Position numbers and translations under genes: made by a program. A stretch of DNA of 20,144 nucleotides from an uncultured Paracoccaceae bacterium (GTDB lineage Bacteria > Pseudomonadota > Alphaproteobacteria > Rhodobacterales > Rhodobacteraceae), in NCBI GenBank assembly GCA_913054485.1, contig CAJXHQ010000009.1, positions 1 through 20,144 of the forward strand, read 5' to 3'. The notes under the pieces are model-generated. The model was not told the DNA's origin and ran no database searches. It worked only from the letters and a program-made list of their open reading frames with translations. This document shows, one piece after another, positions 7,528 through 16,153 of this stretch. Within the stretch, counting starts at the first letter, position 1. Every line of letters begins with the position of its first letter.

Positions 7528-7878
7528 TCAGATCAGTGCCATGCGTTCGGCCCGTTCCGGATCCGGGAAGGGCCGGTAGAGGCCGATATCGGATTGCGCG
7601 ATCAGTGCGGTGACACTGTTGTAAAGCCGTTCGACCTCTTCATCCTTGGCTTCCAGCGCCCGGAAGGCCTGGTCCAGCTGAGCAAGGTCATCCACTTCCA
7701 GTTCCAGCAGAAAATCGCGGCAGCTATCGGCTGCCAGCCCCAGTTTGCGGCGCAGCAGCCGCCAGCTGCGGATCGTGCCGCGGTCCTTCAGGTAACCCAT
7801 CCATTGGTCAATCGCATTGGCAAAGGCCAGTGCCTTGGCGTCGTCTTTCAGGTCGATAGAACAGTGATACAGGTTCAT
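7528..7878 (-). CDS. Conserved hypothetical protein (resembles the Rhodobacteraceae DUF6614 group)
   Basis: A 116-residue soluble protein beginning MNLYHCSIDL and ending RPFPDPERAERMALI. It is mostly alpha-helical in appearance, rich in Asp, Glu, Leu and Arg, with no signal peptide or membrane segment. From memory it matches a small family found mainly in Rhodobacteraceae and labelled DUF6614; I cannot check that here. The start of the chain (LYHCSIDLKDDAKALAFANAIDQWMGYL) and the later FLLELEVDDLAQLD hint at a ferredoxin-like alpha/beta fold of the dimeric alpha/beta barrel kind, but this is weak inference. GGAG lies about 7 bases before the ATG. It follows gyrA on the same strand but is cut off from it by a strong terminator, so it needs its own promoter in the roughly 75 bases upstream. 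Function unknown. Confidence 0.8.
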   Translation of the reverse strand: MNLYHCSIDLKDDAKALAFANAIDQWMGYLKDRGTIRSWRLLRRKLGLAADSCRDFLLELEVDDLAQLDQAFRALEAKDEEVERLYNSVTALIAQSDIGLYRPFPDPERAERMALI

Positions 7879-7953
7879 GGGCTCACTCCGGTTGTTTCCC
7901 GCGCGGTCAACCCAACCCTGGCACCTCCCACTTTATCGAACCGTTAAGGAAGC

Positions 7954-7982
7954 AAAAAGCGCCCCCAAAGGAGGCGCTTTTT
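7954..7982 (-). terminator. Rho-independent terminator of gyrA
   Basis: AAAAAGCGCC (7954-7963) pairs with GGCGCTTTTT (7973-7982) around a 9-base loop. Read on the minus strand the GC stem is followed by five T, 18 bases past the gyrA stop. The symmetry would let it work on both strands, but no plus-strand gene ends here. Confidence 0.85.
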
Positions 7983-8000
7983 CATTCAAATTAAAGGGGT

Positions 8001-10742
8001 TCAGTCCTGAACCTCTCCTTCGTCCTCGTCGCCGTTCTGCTCTGCGATCCAGGCAACCGAGACGACTTCTTCGCCCTTGCCGGTGTTGAACACCCGCACG
8101 CCGCCGGCCGAGCGGGACCGGAAGGAGATACCATCCACCGGCACCCGGATCGACTGGCCTTTGGAGGTCGCCAGCATGATCTGGTCTTCCAGGTCCACCG
8201 GGAAGGACGCGACCAGCGCGCCGCCGCGCATTGCCTTGTCCATGGCCGCAACACCCATGCCGCCACGTCCGCGGACCGGGTAGTCATGCGAGGACGACAG
8301 CTTGCCGGAGCCGCCCGCGCTGATCGTCAGGATCAGCATTTCCGCGGCCGACATTTCGGCATAACGCTCCTGGCTGATGGTGGCGTTGGGATCGGCGTCT
8401 TCTTCTGCGGCGTCTTCGGCGTCATCCGCCAGCCCCGCGACCGCGCGGCGCATCTTCAGATAGGCCGCACGCTCTTCCGAGCTAGCATCGAAGTGGCGGA
8501 TCACCGACATGGAGACCACATTGTCATCGCCATTCAGCCTGATGCCGCGGACACCGGTGGATTTGCGGCCCTTGAAGACCCGCACATCCGTGGTGGGGAA
8601 GCGGATGGCGCGGCCTGAATTGGTGACCAGCATCACGTCATCATCTTCGGAACAGATCCGCGCGTTTACCATTTCCACGCCCTCGGGCAGCTCCATGGCG
8701 ATCTTGCCGTTGCGCTTCACATTGGTGAAATCGGACAGCGCGTTGCGGCGCACGTCGCCCGCCGTGGTGGCAAAGACGATCTGCAGGTTTTCCCATTCTT
8801 CATCCGGCACATCCACCGGCATAATCGCGGCGATGGACACGCCAGGCGGGATCGGCAGGATATTGACGATTGCCTTGCCCTTGCCGGTGCGCCCCGACTG
8901 CGGCAGGCGCCAGGTCTTCAGCTTGTAGACCATACCGTCGGTGGTGAAGAACAGAAGCTGCGTATGGGTGTTGGCCACGAAGAGGTTGGTGACAACATCC
9001 TCTTCCTTGGTCTGCATGCCCGAAATCCCCTTGCCGCCGCGTTTCTGGGCGCGGAAATCACCCAGCGGGGTACGCTTGATATAGCCGCCGGAGGTCACGG
9101 TCACCACCATGTCCTCGCGCTCGATCAGGTCTTCGTCGTCCATGTCACCGGACCAGTCGACGATCTCGGTGCGGCGCGGCACGGCGAATTGTTCGCGCAC
9201 CTCGGTCAGCTCATCGCTGATGATGCCCATGATGCGTTCGCGGCTGGACAGAATCTCAAGGTATTCCTTGATCTTGCCGGCCAGTTCTTCCAGCTCGTCG
9301 GTGACTTCCTTGACGCCGATCTGAGTCAGGCGCTGCAGGCGCAGTTCCAGAATGGCGCGGGCTTGGGTCTCGGACAGGTTATAGGTGCCGTCTTCGTTGG
9401 CGGTATGGGTCGGATCGTCGATCAGCTTGATGTATTCAAGGATCGGCTGGGCCGGCCAGCGCCGTGTCATCAGCTTTTCGCGCGCCTCAGCCGCGTCAGC
9501 AGAGGACCGGATGGTGGCGACGATTTCATCAATATTGGTGACGGCCACGGCCAGACCGCACAGAATATGGCTGCGTTCGCGGGCCTTGCGCAGCAGGTGC
9601 GCGGTACGCCGTGCCACAACATCTTCGCGGAAATCGATAAAGGAGGTCAGGAAGCGGCGCAGGGTCAGCTGCTCGGGGCGGCCGCCATTCAGCGCCAGCA
9701 TGTTACAGCCGAAGTAGGTCTGCATCGGGGTGAACCGGTAGAGCTGGTTCAGCACCACCTCGGGCGTTGCATCGCGCTTCAGTTCGACTACGACGCGAAC
9801 ACCGTTGCGGTCGGATTCATCCTGAACATGGCTGACGCCTTCGATCTTCTTATCGCGCACCTGCTCGGCAATCTTCTCGATCATCGAGGCCTTGTTCACC
9901 TGATAGGGGATTTCGTCCACAACAATGGCATAGCGGTCCTTGCGCAGCTCTTCCACGCGGGTTTTGGCGCGGATGACAACGCTGCCGCGGCCCTCAAGAT
10001 AGGCTTTGCGCGCGCCGGAGCGGCCCAGCATGACACCGCCGGTGGGGAAGTCGGGGCCGGGGATATAGTCGATCAGCTGTTCGCTGGTGAGGTCCGGATC
10101 TTCGATGAGCGCCAGCGTGGCGTCGCAGACCTCGCCCAGGTTATGGGGCGGGATGTTTGTCGCCATGCCAACCGCGATGCCGCCGGCGCCGTTGACCAGC
10201 ATGTTCGGGAAGCGCGCCGGCAGGACCGTCGGTTCGCGGTCCTTGCCGTCGTAGTTGTCCTGGAAATCGACGGTTTCTTTTTCGATATCCGCCAGCAGCG
10301 CCGCGGCCGGCTTGTCCATGCGCACTTCGGTGTAACGCATGGCGGCCGGGTTATCGCCGTCCATCGATCCGAAGTTGCCCTGGCCATCCAGCAGCGGCAG
10401 CGACATGGAGAAGTCCTGCGCCATCCGCACCAGCGCGTCATAGATCGCACTGTCGCCGTGAGGGTGGTATTTACCCATAACATCGCCGACGGGGCGCGCC
10501 GACTTGCGGTAGGCCTTTTCGTGGCTGTTGCCGGTTTCGTGCATCGCATAAAGAATGCGGCGGTGCACCGGTTTCAGCCCGTCACGCAGATCAGGGATGG
10601 CCAGGCTGACGATGACCGACATCGCATAGTCCAGATAGGACGTCCGCATCTCGGATTCGATGGAGACCGTCGGCCCGTCGTACGCAGGGCGTGCAGGCGG
10701 GGTTTCATCCATGTTTTCAGGGGTTTCCGGCGTATCGCTCAC
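8001..10742 (-). CDS. gyrA: DNA gyrase subunit A
   Basis: A 913-residue GyrA, the subunit that cuts and rejoins DNA in the A2B2 gyrase that introduces negative supercoils. The winged-helix/tower part carries the catalytic tyrosine Y137 in AAMRYTEV and the quinolone-determining segment [15 protein letters not shown] (93-107) with Ser98 and Asp102, the residues of quinolone-sensitive enzymes. The GyrA box, QKRGGKG (about 562-568), shows that it is gyrase and not ParC, and a six-bladed C-terminal domain follows. An acidic insert ([14 protein letters not shown], about 780-795) sits in that domain and the tail is also acidic. Residue 47 is Leu ([14 protein letters not shown]) where Arg is expected. 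Start is GTG at 10742; an ATG at 10712 is in frame but gives a shorter N terminus than usual. Divergent from usg. Confidence 0.98.
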   Translation of the reverse strand: MSDTPETPENMDETPPARPAYDGPTVSIESEMRTSYLDYAMSVIVSLAIPDLRDGLKPVHRRILYAMHETGNSHEKAYRKSARPVGDVMGKYHPHGDSAIYDALVRMAQDFSMSLPLLDGQGNFGSMDGDNPAAMRYTEVRMDKPAAALLADIEKETVDFQDNYDGKDREPTVLPARFPNMLVNGAGGIAVGMATNIPPHNLGEVCDATLALIEDPDLTSEQLIDYIPGPDFPTGGVMLGRSGARKAYLEGRGSVVIRAKTRVEELRKDRYAIVVDEIPYQVNKASMIEKIAEQVRDKKIEGVSHVQDESDRNGVRVVVELKRDATPEVVLNQLYRFTPMQTYFGCNMLALNGGRPEQLTLRRFLTSFIDFREDVVARRTAHLLRKARERSHILCGLAVAVTNIDEIVATIRSSADAAEAREKLMTRRWPAQPILEYIKLIDDPTHTANEDGTYNLSETQARAILELRLQRLTQIGVKEVTDELEELAGKIKEYLEILSSRERIMGIISDELTEVREQFAVPRRTEIVDWSGDMDDEDLIEREDMVVTVTSGGYIKRTPLGDFRAQKRGGKGISGMQTKEEDVVTNLFVANTHTQLLFFTTDGMVYKLKTWRLPQSGRTGKGKAIVNILPIPPGVSIAAIMPVDVPDEEWENLQIVFATTAGDVRRNALSDFTNVKRNGKIAMELPEGVEMVNARICSEDDDVMLVTNSGRAIRFPTTDVRVFKGRKSTGVRGIRLNGDDNVVSMSVIRHFDASSEERAAYLKMRRAVAGLADDAEDAAEEDADPNATISQERYAEMSAAEMLILTISAGGSGKLSSSHDYPVRGRGGMGVAAMDKAMRGGALVASFPVDLEDQIMLATSKGQSIRVPVDGISFRSRSAGGVRVFNTGKGEEVVSVAWIAEQNGDEDEGEVQD

Positions 10743-10788
10743 GTGTGCTGCCCGTCTTTATTATGGGGTCTATATCTTGTGGATGCAC

Positions 10789-10816
10789 TCTATCAGACCC
10801 GGCATATAAGGTGCAA
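10789..10816 (-). promoter_or_regulatory. Possible gyrA promoter
   Basis: On the minus strand TTGCAC (10816-10811) is followed 16 bases later by GATAGA (10794-10789). Both match the sigma-70 consensus at only three of six positions, and a TATAGA nearer the gene (about 10773-10768) is an alternative -10. Weak evidence; the position, about 45-75 bases before the start codon, is suitable. Confidence 0.25.
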
Positions 10817-10935
10817 GCAGGCAGCCCGGAAGGGAGGGGATTAGCTGTTCACGGATTGTTAACACCTTGTTTTCATAGGTCATTAACCACGTCTGCGCTA
10901 CCATTAAGGGACCGTTCCAGTAATGGAGGTCTCAA

Positions 10936-11205
10936 ATGGAGCAGAACGAAACCGAACTGATGCTGAAGGGCTATGGGCTGACCACTGCGGAAATGACCTA
11001 TCACATGCCCGATTTCGCCCATGTGCTGAACACTTTTGTCTGGCAGGAATACGACCTTCTGCCTGACCACCCCCGATTGTTCAAATTCATCGAATTCTGG
11101 CAGCGCGAAATCGATGGCCCGTTGCATTCGGTGCGCTTTTCCCACCGCAAGATGATCAGCCCCGGGGAGTGGCGCAATGTGAAGGGCATCCTGCCCCTGC
11201 ACTGA
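10936..11205 (+). CDS. usg: Usg family protein
   Basis: An 89-residue protein matching the alphaproteobacterial Usg family, named from an open frame beside tryptophan genes and sometimes labelled a putative phosphoribosylanthranilate isomerase subunit; that role is unproven. Recognisable features are the LMLKGYGLTTAEMTYHMPD start and the LPDHPRLFKFIEFW and GPLHSVRFSH blocks. It is small and soluble, with many aromatic residues and several His. The start at 10936 has a full GGAGG 6 bases upstream, one of the best ribosome binding sites in the window. Here it stands away from any trp gene, divergent from gyrA across 193 bases and convergent with a radical SAM gene, so the trp link is not supported by context. 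Confidence 0.9.
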   Translation: MEQNETELMLKGYGLTTAEMTYHMPDFAHVLNTFVWQEYDLLPDHPRLFKFIEFWQREIDGPLHSVRFSHRKMISPGEWRNVKGILPLH

Positions 11206-11214
11206 TGCCGCGCC

Positions 11215-11237
11215 CCAGACTTTTTTGAAAAGTCTGG
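11215..11237. repeat. Perfect hairpin 1 of a tandem pair
   Basis: CCAGACTTTT (11215-11224) pairs perfectly with AAAAGTCTGG (11228-11237) around a 3-base loop. It begins 9 bases after the usg stop. Because the arms are a 10-base perfect inverted repeat, it can form on either strand. The T run is inside the stem, so it is not a classic terminator. Confidence 0.75.
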
Positions 11238-11238
11238 A

Positions 11239-11261
11239 CCAAAGTTTTGAGAAAACTTTGG
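11239..11261. repeat. Perfect hairpin 2 of a tandem pair
   Basis: CCAAAGTTTT (11239-11248) pairs perfectly with AAAACTTTGG (11252-11261) around a 3-base GAG loop. It starts one base after hairpin 1 and ends 6 bases before the stop of the convergent radical SAM gene. The arms resemble those of hairpin 1 (CCANANTTTT), which suggests a paired element serving both converging genes. Confidence 0.75.
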
Positions 11262-11267
11262 CTGCCG

Positions 11268-12221
11268 TCAGGCGGAACAGCTCGCGCCGCCCAATACGCA
11301 GAACTTGGCGCAATGGGGGTGGTTGAGCTGCACGTCGGCCTCCGCCTCGGCCAGTGTCGCACCCATTTCGAATTCCGGTGCATAAGGCAACAGGGTGCAG
11401 GCGATGACCGCTGGTGTCGCGGCGCCGCGGCGCTTCACCACCATGCGGGAGGAGGCACACATGACATCTGCCGGAGACTTGTTGAGGATACTCCAGCAAG
11501 CCGTTGTGATTTCCGGAACTTCGACGCTTTCATCCATCTCCGGAAAGAGCACGCAGGCACCGGGGTCGGCGGCGTCTATGGCATAGCCCCGCTCCGAAAA
11601 CAGGGCCGCAAACCCGGATCTCGCCTCGGCTTCGCCTTCGCCCCAAACCGTACGCCCGGCCACGGCCATGGCGATCCCCTGGTCCCGCAGCCAGTCCATG
11701 CCGCTTAGTGTCTTGGCAAAACTGCCTGCGCCGCGCTCCTCATCGTGAAAATGCTCTGAGTGGTGATCCAGCGAGATCCGCAGCGTGAGCTTGCCGGGAA
11801 ACTCCCGGTGCAGCGCCAGCAGCTCCTCGCGGACGGATTTCCGCATCATCGGGCGCATGGCGTTGGTCAGAACCAGCACCGCGTAGCCGCGCCCGAGTGC
11901 GGCGCGAGTCATCGCGTTCATGGCCGGATTCATGTAAGGCTCACCGCCGGTAAAGCCGATTTCGCGGATCGGCCATCGGCGTGCCTCGGCCTGATCAAGG
12001 TAATCCTCCACTTCGGCCGCTGTCAGGTAGGCCAGCGCGTCGTTTGTCGGCGAGGACAGGATGTAGCAATTGCTGCACTCGATATTGCAGAGTGTTCCGG
12101 TGTTGAACCACAGGGTCTCGGGGCGGCTCAGCGGCACTGAGGCGCGTTTCTGCCCGTCGGCTGTCACAAAACGGTCCTGAAACTTGCCGGTATTGGCGAG
12201 TGGCTGAGGCAGGTCTTTCAT
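11268..12221 (-). CDS. Radical SAM protein of unknown substrate
   Basis: A 317-residue radical SAM enzyme. The cluster motif CNIECSNC (C45, C49, C52) has the canonical CX3CX2C spacing and FTGGEP (90-95) is the SAM-binding GGE motif; such enzymes use a 4Fe-4S cluster to make a 5'-deoxyadenosyl radical. The C-terminal third has five further Cys, at about 255, 275, 304, 308 and 315, ending HPHCAKFCVLGGASC, which suggests at least one auxiliary iron-sulfur cluster of the SPASM/twitch kind. I cannot name the substrate. No small precursor peptide or obvious partner gene lies alongside: neighbours are usg (convergent) and zwf (divergent). The ribosome binding site before ATG 12221 is weak, and other starts are not obvious. 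Radical SAM assignment is firm; the rest is inference. Confidence 0.88.
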   Translation of the reverse strand: MKDLPQPLANTGKFQDRFVTADGQKRASVPLSRPETLWFNTGTLCNIECSNCYILSSPTNDALAYLTAAEVEDYLDQAEARRWPIREIGFTGGEPYMNPAMNAMTRAALGRGYAVLVLTNAMRPMMRKSVREELLALHREFPGKLTLRISLDHHSEHFHDEERGAGSFAKTLSGMDWLRDQGIAMAVAGRTVWGEGEAEARSGFAALFSERGYAIDAADPGACVLFPEMDESVEVPEITTACWSILNKSPADVMCASSRMVVKRRGAATPAVIACTLLPYAPEFEMGATLAEAEADVQLNHPHCAKFCVLGGASCSA

Positions 12222-12263
12222 TTTTTGACGGTCCCGGGCGGTTTCTTTCAGGGCTGTCTAGCC

Positions 12264-12269
12264 TATAGT
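12264..12269 (+). promoter_or_regulatory. Possible -10 element for the zwf operon
   Basis: TATAGT matches the TATAAT consensus at five of six positions and lies about 105 bases before the zwf start. No convincing -35 sits at 16-18 bases upstream; a TTGACG at 12225-12230 is too far away. Low confidence. Confidence 0.25.
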
Positions 12270-12374
12270 GGAGCAAATAAGGAAGGCTGCGGAAGGCGTC
12301 CTGACAGGGATGTGATGCGCCGTTGCCGCATGATAAGACCGCGGCACAAAGCCGTGCGATAACAAGGGTAAAGA

Positions 12375-13835
12375 ATGGTCTCTCGCGTTATTCCCGTGGA
12401 ACCTTTTGATCTGGTGATATTTGGCGGCACCGGGGATTTGGCACGCCGCAAGATCCTGCCGGCACTGTTCCGCCGGTTCCGTGGCGGCCAGATGCCTGCT
12501 GGCGCGCGCATCATAGGCACGGCGCGGGGCGGGCTTGATACCGTCGGCTACCGAAGCCTGGTGGCCGAGGCCCTGCATGAATTCAGCGGCGAGGGCAGCG
12601 GCGCCGAGATTAACGCTTTTCTGCAGCGGGTCAGCTATGTGACCGTGGATGCGGCAGGCGACACCGGCTGGCTGAAACTGCGGGAGCCGATCGAAGAAGA
12701 ACAGGGGCCGCGGGTTCGGCTGTTCTACTTTTCGGTGCGCCCGCGGCTGTTCGGCGGGCTGGCGGAGCGGATCTACCGCCACGGTATGGCGCGCGGGGCG
12801 CGGATCGTGGTTGAAAAACCCTTCGGCAAGGATCTGGACACGGCGCGCGAGCTGAACCAGATGCTGGCCGCCTATTTCTATGAAAGCCAGATTTACCGGA
12901 TAGATCATTACCTGGGCAAGGAAACCGTCCAGAACCTGATGGCGATACGCTTCGGCAACATGCTGTTTGAGCCGCTGTGGAACAGTCAATACGTGGATCA
13001 CATCCAGATCACCGTGGCCGAAACCGTCGACGTGGCCGGGCGCGAAGCCTATTACGACCGCGCGGGTGCCATGCGGGACATGATGCAGAACCACCTGATG
13101 CAGCTGCTCTGCCTCATTGCGATGGAACCGCCGGCGAAATTTGATTCCGACGCCGTGCGTGACGAGAAGCTGAAGGTGATCCGGGCGCTGGATCCGGTGC
13201 AGCCCCACCATATTGTGCGCGGCCAGTTTGAGGGCGACGCGGCGGCCGGGCTGAAGTCCTACCGCGAAAGCGTGGGCAATCCGCGCTCGGCCACCGAAAG
13301 CTATGTGGCGCTGAAGGCGCATATCTCCAATTGGCGGTGGGCCGGCACGCCCTTCTACCTGCGCACCGGCAAAAGATTGGTGGCGCGGTCTTCTGTGATC
13401 AACGTGATGTTCAAGGACGCGCCGCATTCGATCTTCGGCGAGGACGCCGGGCGCCATGCCAATCTTCTGTCGATCCGCCTGCAGCCGGATGAGGGCATCA
13501 CCCTGAAGGTGACCATCAAGGAGCCGGGTCAGGGCGGCATGCGGCTGGTGGATGTGCCGCTGGACATGAGCTTTGCCGAGGCGCTGGGGCAGGAGGGCAG
13601 CCACCCGGCCGACGCTTATGAGCGGCTGATCATGGATGTGATCCGCGGCAACCAGACGCTGTTCATGCGCGGTGACGAGGTCGAAGCGGCCTGGGCCTGG
13701 ACTGATCCTGTGATTGAGGGGTGGACGGCGCGTGGAGATGTGCCTAAACCTTATGTTAGCGCTAGCACCGGCCCTGATGATGCAGATTTGCTGATGCGGC
13801 GCGACGGACGCGAATGGCGGGGGATACGCCCATGA
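12375..13835 (+). CDS. zwf: Glucose-6-phosphate 1-dehydrogenase
   Basis: A 486-residue enzyme oxidising glucose 6-phosphate to 6-phosphogluconolactone with NAD(P)+, the entry to the oxidative pentose phosphate and Entner-Doudoroff routes. The nucleotide-binding GGTGDLARRK (17-26) and the substrate/active-site RIDHYLGKE (175-183) are both intact, with the EKPFGKD block just before the latter. Length is normal. ATG 12375 has AAGGG about 6 bases upstream. The stop overlaps the pgl start as ATGA, so the two are translationally coupled, and pgi follows; the three form one operon. The 153-base gap to the divergent radical SAM gene must hold promoters for both. Confidence 0.97.
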   Translation: MVSRVIPVEPFDLVIFGGTGDLARRKILPALFRRFRGGQMPAGARIIGTARGGLDTVGYRSLVAEALHEFSGEGSGAEINAFLQRVSYVTVDAAGDTGWLKLREPIEEEQGPRVRLFYFSVRPRLFGGLAERIYRHGMARGARIVVEKPFGKDLDTARELNQMLAAYFYESQIYRIDHYLGKETVQNLMAIRFGNMLFEPLWNSQYVDHIQITVAETVDVAGREAYYDRAGAMRDMMQNHLMQLLCLIAMEPPAKFDSDAVRDEKLKVIRALDPVQPHHIVRGQFEGDAAAGLKSYRESVGNPRSATESYVALKAHISNWRWAGTPFYLRTGKRLVARSSVINVMFKDAPHSIFGEDAGRHANLLSIRLQPDEGITLKVTIKEPGQGGMRLVDVPLDMSFAEALGQEGSHPADAYERLIMDVIRGNQTLFMRGDEVEAAWAWTDPVIEGWTARGDVPKPYVSASTGPDDADLLMRRDGREWRGIRP

Positions 13836-14503
13836 ACATTATCGAGTACCCGGATCAGGACATGCTGGCGATCGACGTGGCCAATAAACTGGCCGGCGAT
13901 CTGGAGACCCATCTGCTGCATCACGACAGCGCATCTTTTGCGGTGGCAGGCGGCACCTCGCCGGGGCTGATCTTTGACGACCTCTGCGCGGCAGAGCTGG
14001 AATGGGACCGGGTGCGCGTGATGCCGACGGACGAACGCTGGGTGCCGACGGACCACGAACGCTCTAACGCGCGGATGATCAAGGAACGTCTGCTGACCGA
14101 CCGGGCCGCGGCGGCCCGCTACCTGCCGTTTTATGCGCCTGCCCGCGAGCCGGAGGACGTTCTGGCCGAGGTGGAATCCCTGATCGCCCCTGAGCTGCCG
14201 GTCTCGGTGCTGCTGCTGGGCATGGGGGACGATATGCATACCGCGTCGCTTTTTCCCGGCACCATGGGGCTGGAGGAAGCACTGGCCGCTGATGCACCGG
14301 TGCTTTCGGTGCTGCGGCCGCACAGCCAGCCCGAGGCCCGTGTAAGCCTCTCGGCGCGGGTGCTGGATGCGGCCATTGCCAAGCACCTGGTCATATTCGG
14401 GGACCAGAAACGCGAGGCGCTGAACAGGGCACTCAGCCTGCCGCCGGAAGAAGCGCCAATCCAGGCCGTCCTCTCCGAAACCACCATTCACTGGGCCCCC
14501 TGA
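13832..14503 (+). CDS. pgl: 6-phosphogluconolactonase
   Basis: A 223-residue lactonase of the DevB/NagB-like type that hydrolyses 6-phosphogluconolactone, the product of zwf, to 6-phosphogluconate. Family motifs are AVAGGTSPGLIF (37-48), the TDERWVPTDHERSN block (66-79) and GMGDDMHTASLFPG (130-143); the last holds the His at 136 expected for the active site. The ATG at 13832 overlaps the zwf stop by ATGA, with a purine-rich GGGGGA about 8 bases upstream inside zwf. Eighteen bases separate it from pgi. Sitting between zwf and pgi confirms the assignment. Confidence 0.95.
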   Translation: MNIIEYPDQDMLAIDVANKLAGDLETHLLHHDSASFAVAGGTSPGLIFDDLCAAELEWDRVRVMPTDERWVPTDHERSNARMIKERLLTDRAAAARYLPFYAPAREPEDVLAEVESLIAPELPVSVLLLGMGDDMHTASLFPGTMGLEEALAADAPVLSVLRPHSQPEARVSLSARVLDAAIAKHLVIFGDQKREALNRALSLPPEEAPIQAVLSETTIHWAP

Positions 14504-14521
14504 CACACAGGATGGAAGACC

Positions 14522-16111
14522 ATGTTTGACGATTTGAAGCGCCTTAGGGGCGCGGTTGAAAACCGCCGTATCGAAAGTTTGTTTGCAGAGGATGCAGAAC
14601 GCGCGGCCGCCTTCTCGGCGTCCTGCGGCGGGATGCTGTTTGATTATTCTAAGACCCAGATCGACGCTGAGATCCGCGCGGCACTTGTCAGCCTGTGCGA
14701 TGCGGCAGGTGTTGCAGCCCGGCGCGAGGCCATGATCTCGGGAGAGCGGGTCAATGAAACCGAAGGCCGCGCGGTCTTGCATACGGCGCTTCGGGATCGG
14801 GACGGCGAGGACCTGTTCGTTGGCGGCGAAGACGTCCGGGCGGGTGTGCGCAGCACGCTCAGCCGGATGCGCAAATTTTCCGGAGAGGTCCGGTCCAGCG
14901 GGCAATACGACGATGTGGTGAATATCGGGATCGGCGGATCCGATCTTGGCCCCGCCATGGCGGTTCTGGCGCTGGCGCCGTTCCACGACGGGCCGCGCTG
15001 CCATTTTGTCTCCAACGTGGATGGCGCGCATATTCAAGACACGCTGAAGGGGCTGGACCCGAAGCGGACGCTGTTTATCGTCGCCTCCAAGACTTTCACC
15101 ACGATCGAGACCATGACCAATGCGCGCACCGCGCGCGACTGGGTGGTGGCTGGCGGCGGGGATCCCGGCACGCAGTTTGCCGCCCTGTCCACGGCCGCAG
15201 AGGATGTCGCGGATTTCGGCATTGCCGCAGAGCGTATGTTTAGCTTCGAGGATTGGGTCGGCGGCCGGTACTCCATGTGGGGACCGATCGGGCTCAGCCT
15301 GATGATCGCAATCGGTGCAGAGAATTTCGATCAGTTTCTTGCCGGCGGCAAAGCGATGGACGATCATTTCCGCAGCGCACCCTGGGAGCAGAACCTGCCC
15401 GTCATGCTGGCGCTGACCGGCATATGGCACCACCAGATCTGCGGCCACCCGACCCGCGCGGTGCTGCCATACGATCAGCGCCTGTCGCGCCTGCCGGCCT
15501 ATCTCCAGCAGCTGGAAATGGAATCCAACGGTAAATCCGTGGCGATGGACGGGCAGGCGCTGAACTGCACCTCCGGCCCGGTGGTCTGGGGCGAAGCGGG
15601 CACCAATGGGCAGCATGCATTCTACCAGCTGATCCACCAGGGCACCGGCGTTGTGCCCTGTGAATTCCTGGTCGCCGCCCGCGGCCACGAGCCCGCGCTG
15701 GTGCATCACCACCAGCTGCTGGTTGCCAATTGCCTGGCCCAGTCCGAAGCGCTGATGCGGGGCCGCCCGATTGAAGTGGCGCGCGCGCGGATGGCCGCCA
15801 AAGGCCTGGAAGGCGCGGAGCTGGAACGCCAGGCGCGCCACCGGGTGTTTCCGGGCAACCGGCCGTCAACCACGCTGATCTACCCGCAGCTGACGCCATT
15901 TGTGTTCGGCCAGATCATCGCGCTCTATGAACACCGTGTGTTTGTTGAAGGTGTGATCCTTGGCATCAACTCCTACGACCAATGGGGCGTGGAGCTGGGC
16001 AAGGAGCTGGCGACCTCGCTGGGGCCGGTTGTAGAGGGCAAGGAAAGTACCGCTGGAAAAGACGGGTCCACCGCTGCGCTGGTGGCCTTTATCCACGCGC
16101 AGGGCGGTTAG
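14522..16111 (+). CDS. pgi: Glucose-6-phosphate isomerase
   Basis: A 529-residue phosphoglucose isomerase interconverting glucose 6-phosphate and fructose 6-phosphate. Visible family signatures are [11 protein letters not shown] for phosphate binding (about 137-147), the [14 protein letters not shown] signature, [11 protein letters not shown] with the catalytic Glu at 358, and the C-terminal GVELGKELA signature with the conserved Lys at 494. Length matches the long bacterial type. With zwf and pgl it allows fructose 6-phosphate to be cycled back into the oxidative route, as is usual in Entner-Doudoroff bacteria such as Roseobacters. The start is ATG 14522, 18 bases after pgl, with GGAAG about 3 bases upstream. 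It converges with a thioesterase gene. Confidence 0.97.
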   Translation: MFDDLKRLRGAVENRRIESLFAEDAERAAAFSASCGGMLFDYSKTQIDAEIRAALVSLCDAAGVAARREAMISGERVNETEGRAVLHTALRDRDGEDLFVGGEDVRAGVRSTLSRMRKFSGEVRSSGQYDDVVNIGIGGSDLGPAMAVLALAPFHDGPRCHFVSNVDGAHIQDTLKGLDPKRTLFIVASKTFTTIETMTNARTARDWVVAGGGDPGTQFAALSTAAEDVADFGIAAERMFSFEDWVGGRYSMWGPIGLSLMIAIGAENFDQFLAGGKAMDDHFRSAPWEQNLPVMLALTGIWHHQICGHPTRAVLPYDQRLSRLPAYLQQLEMESNGKSVAMDGQALNCTSGPVVWGEAGTNGQHAFYQLIHQGTGVVPCEFLVAARGHEPALVHHHQLLVANCLAQSEALMRGRPIEVARARMAAKGLEGAELERQARHRVFPGNRPSTTLIYPQLTPFVFGQIIALYEHRVFVEGVILGINSYDQWGVELGKELATSLGPVVEGKESTAGKDGSTAALVAFIHAQGG

Positions 16112-16129
16112 CCGCTGAGGCCGCCCCAA

Positions 16130-16153
16130 CGGCTTGACCGGTGCGGTCAGCCG
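16130..16153. terminator. Hairpin between convergent pgi and thioesterase genes
   Basis: CGGC (16130-16133), a bulged T, and TGACC (16135-16139) pair with GGTCA and GCCG (16145-16153) around a 5-base loop. The right arm contains the thioesterase stop codon. No T tract follows on either strand, so a terminator role is uncertain. Confidence 0.3.

Noticed and set aside
10434..10466. Quinolone-resistance substitutions in GyrA
   Set aside because: Ser98 and Asp102 are the wild-type residues at the E. coli 83 and 87 positions.
8964..10844. Long plus-strand open frame opposite gyrA
   Set aside because: GC-rich coding DNA often leaves the antisense frame open; the translation has no recognisable domain and gyrA is unambiguous.
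10847..10861. LexA-like GTTC-N7-GTTA between gyrA and usg
   Set aside because: The alphaproteobacterial box is GTTC-N7-GTTC; one mismatch in a short motif, and neither neighbour is a usual SOS gene.
13751..15841. Long minus-strand open frame opposite pgl and pgi
   Set aside because: Antisense shadow of clear metabolic genes; no motif seen.
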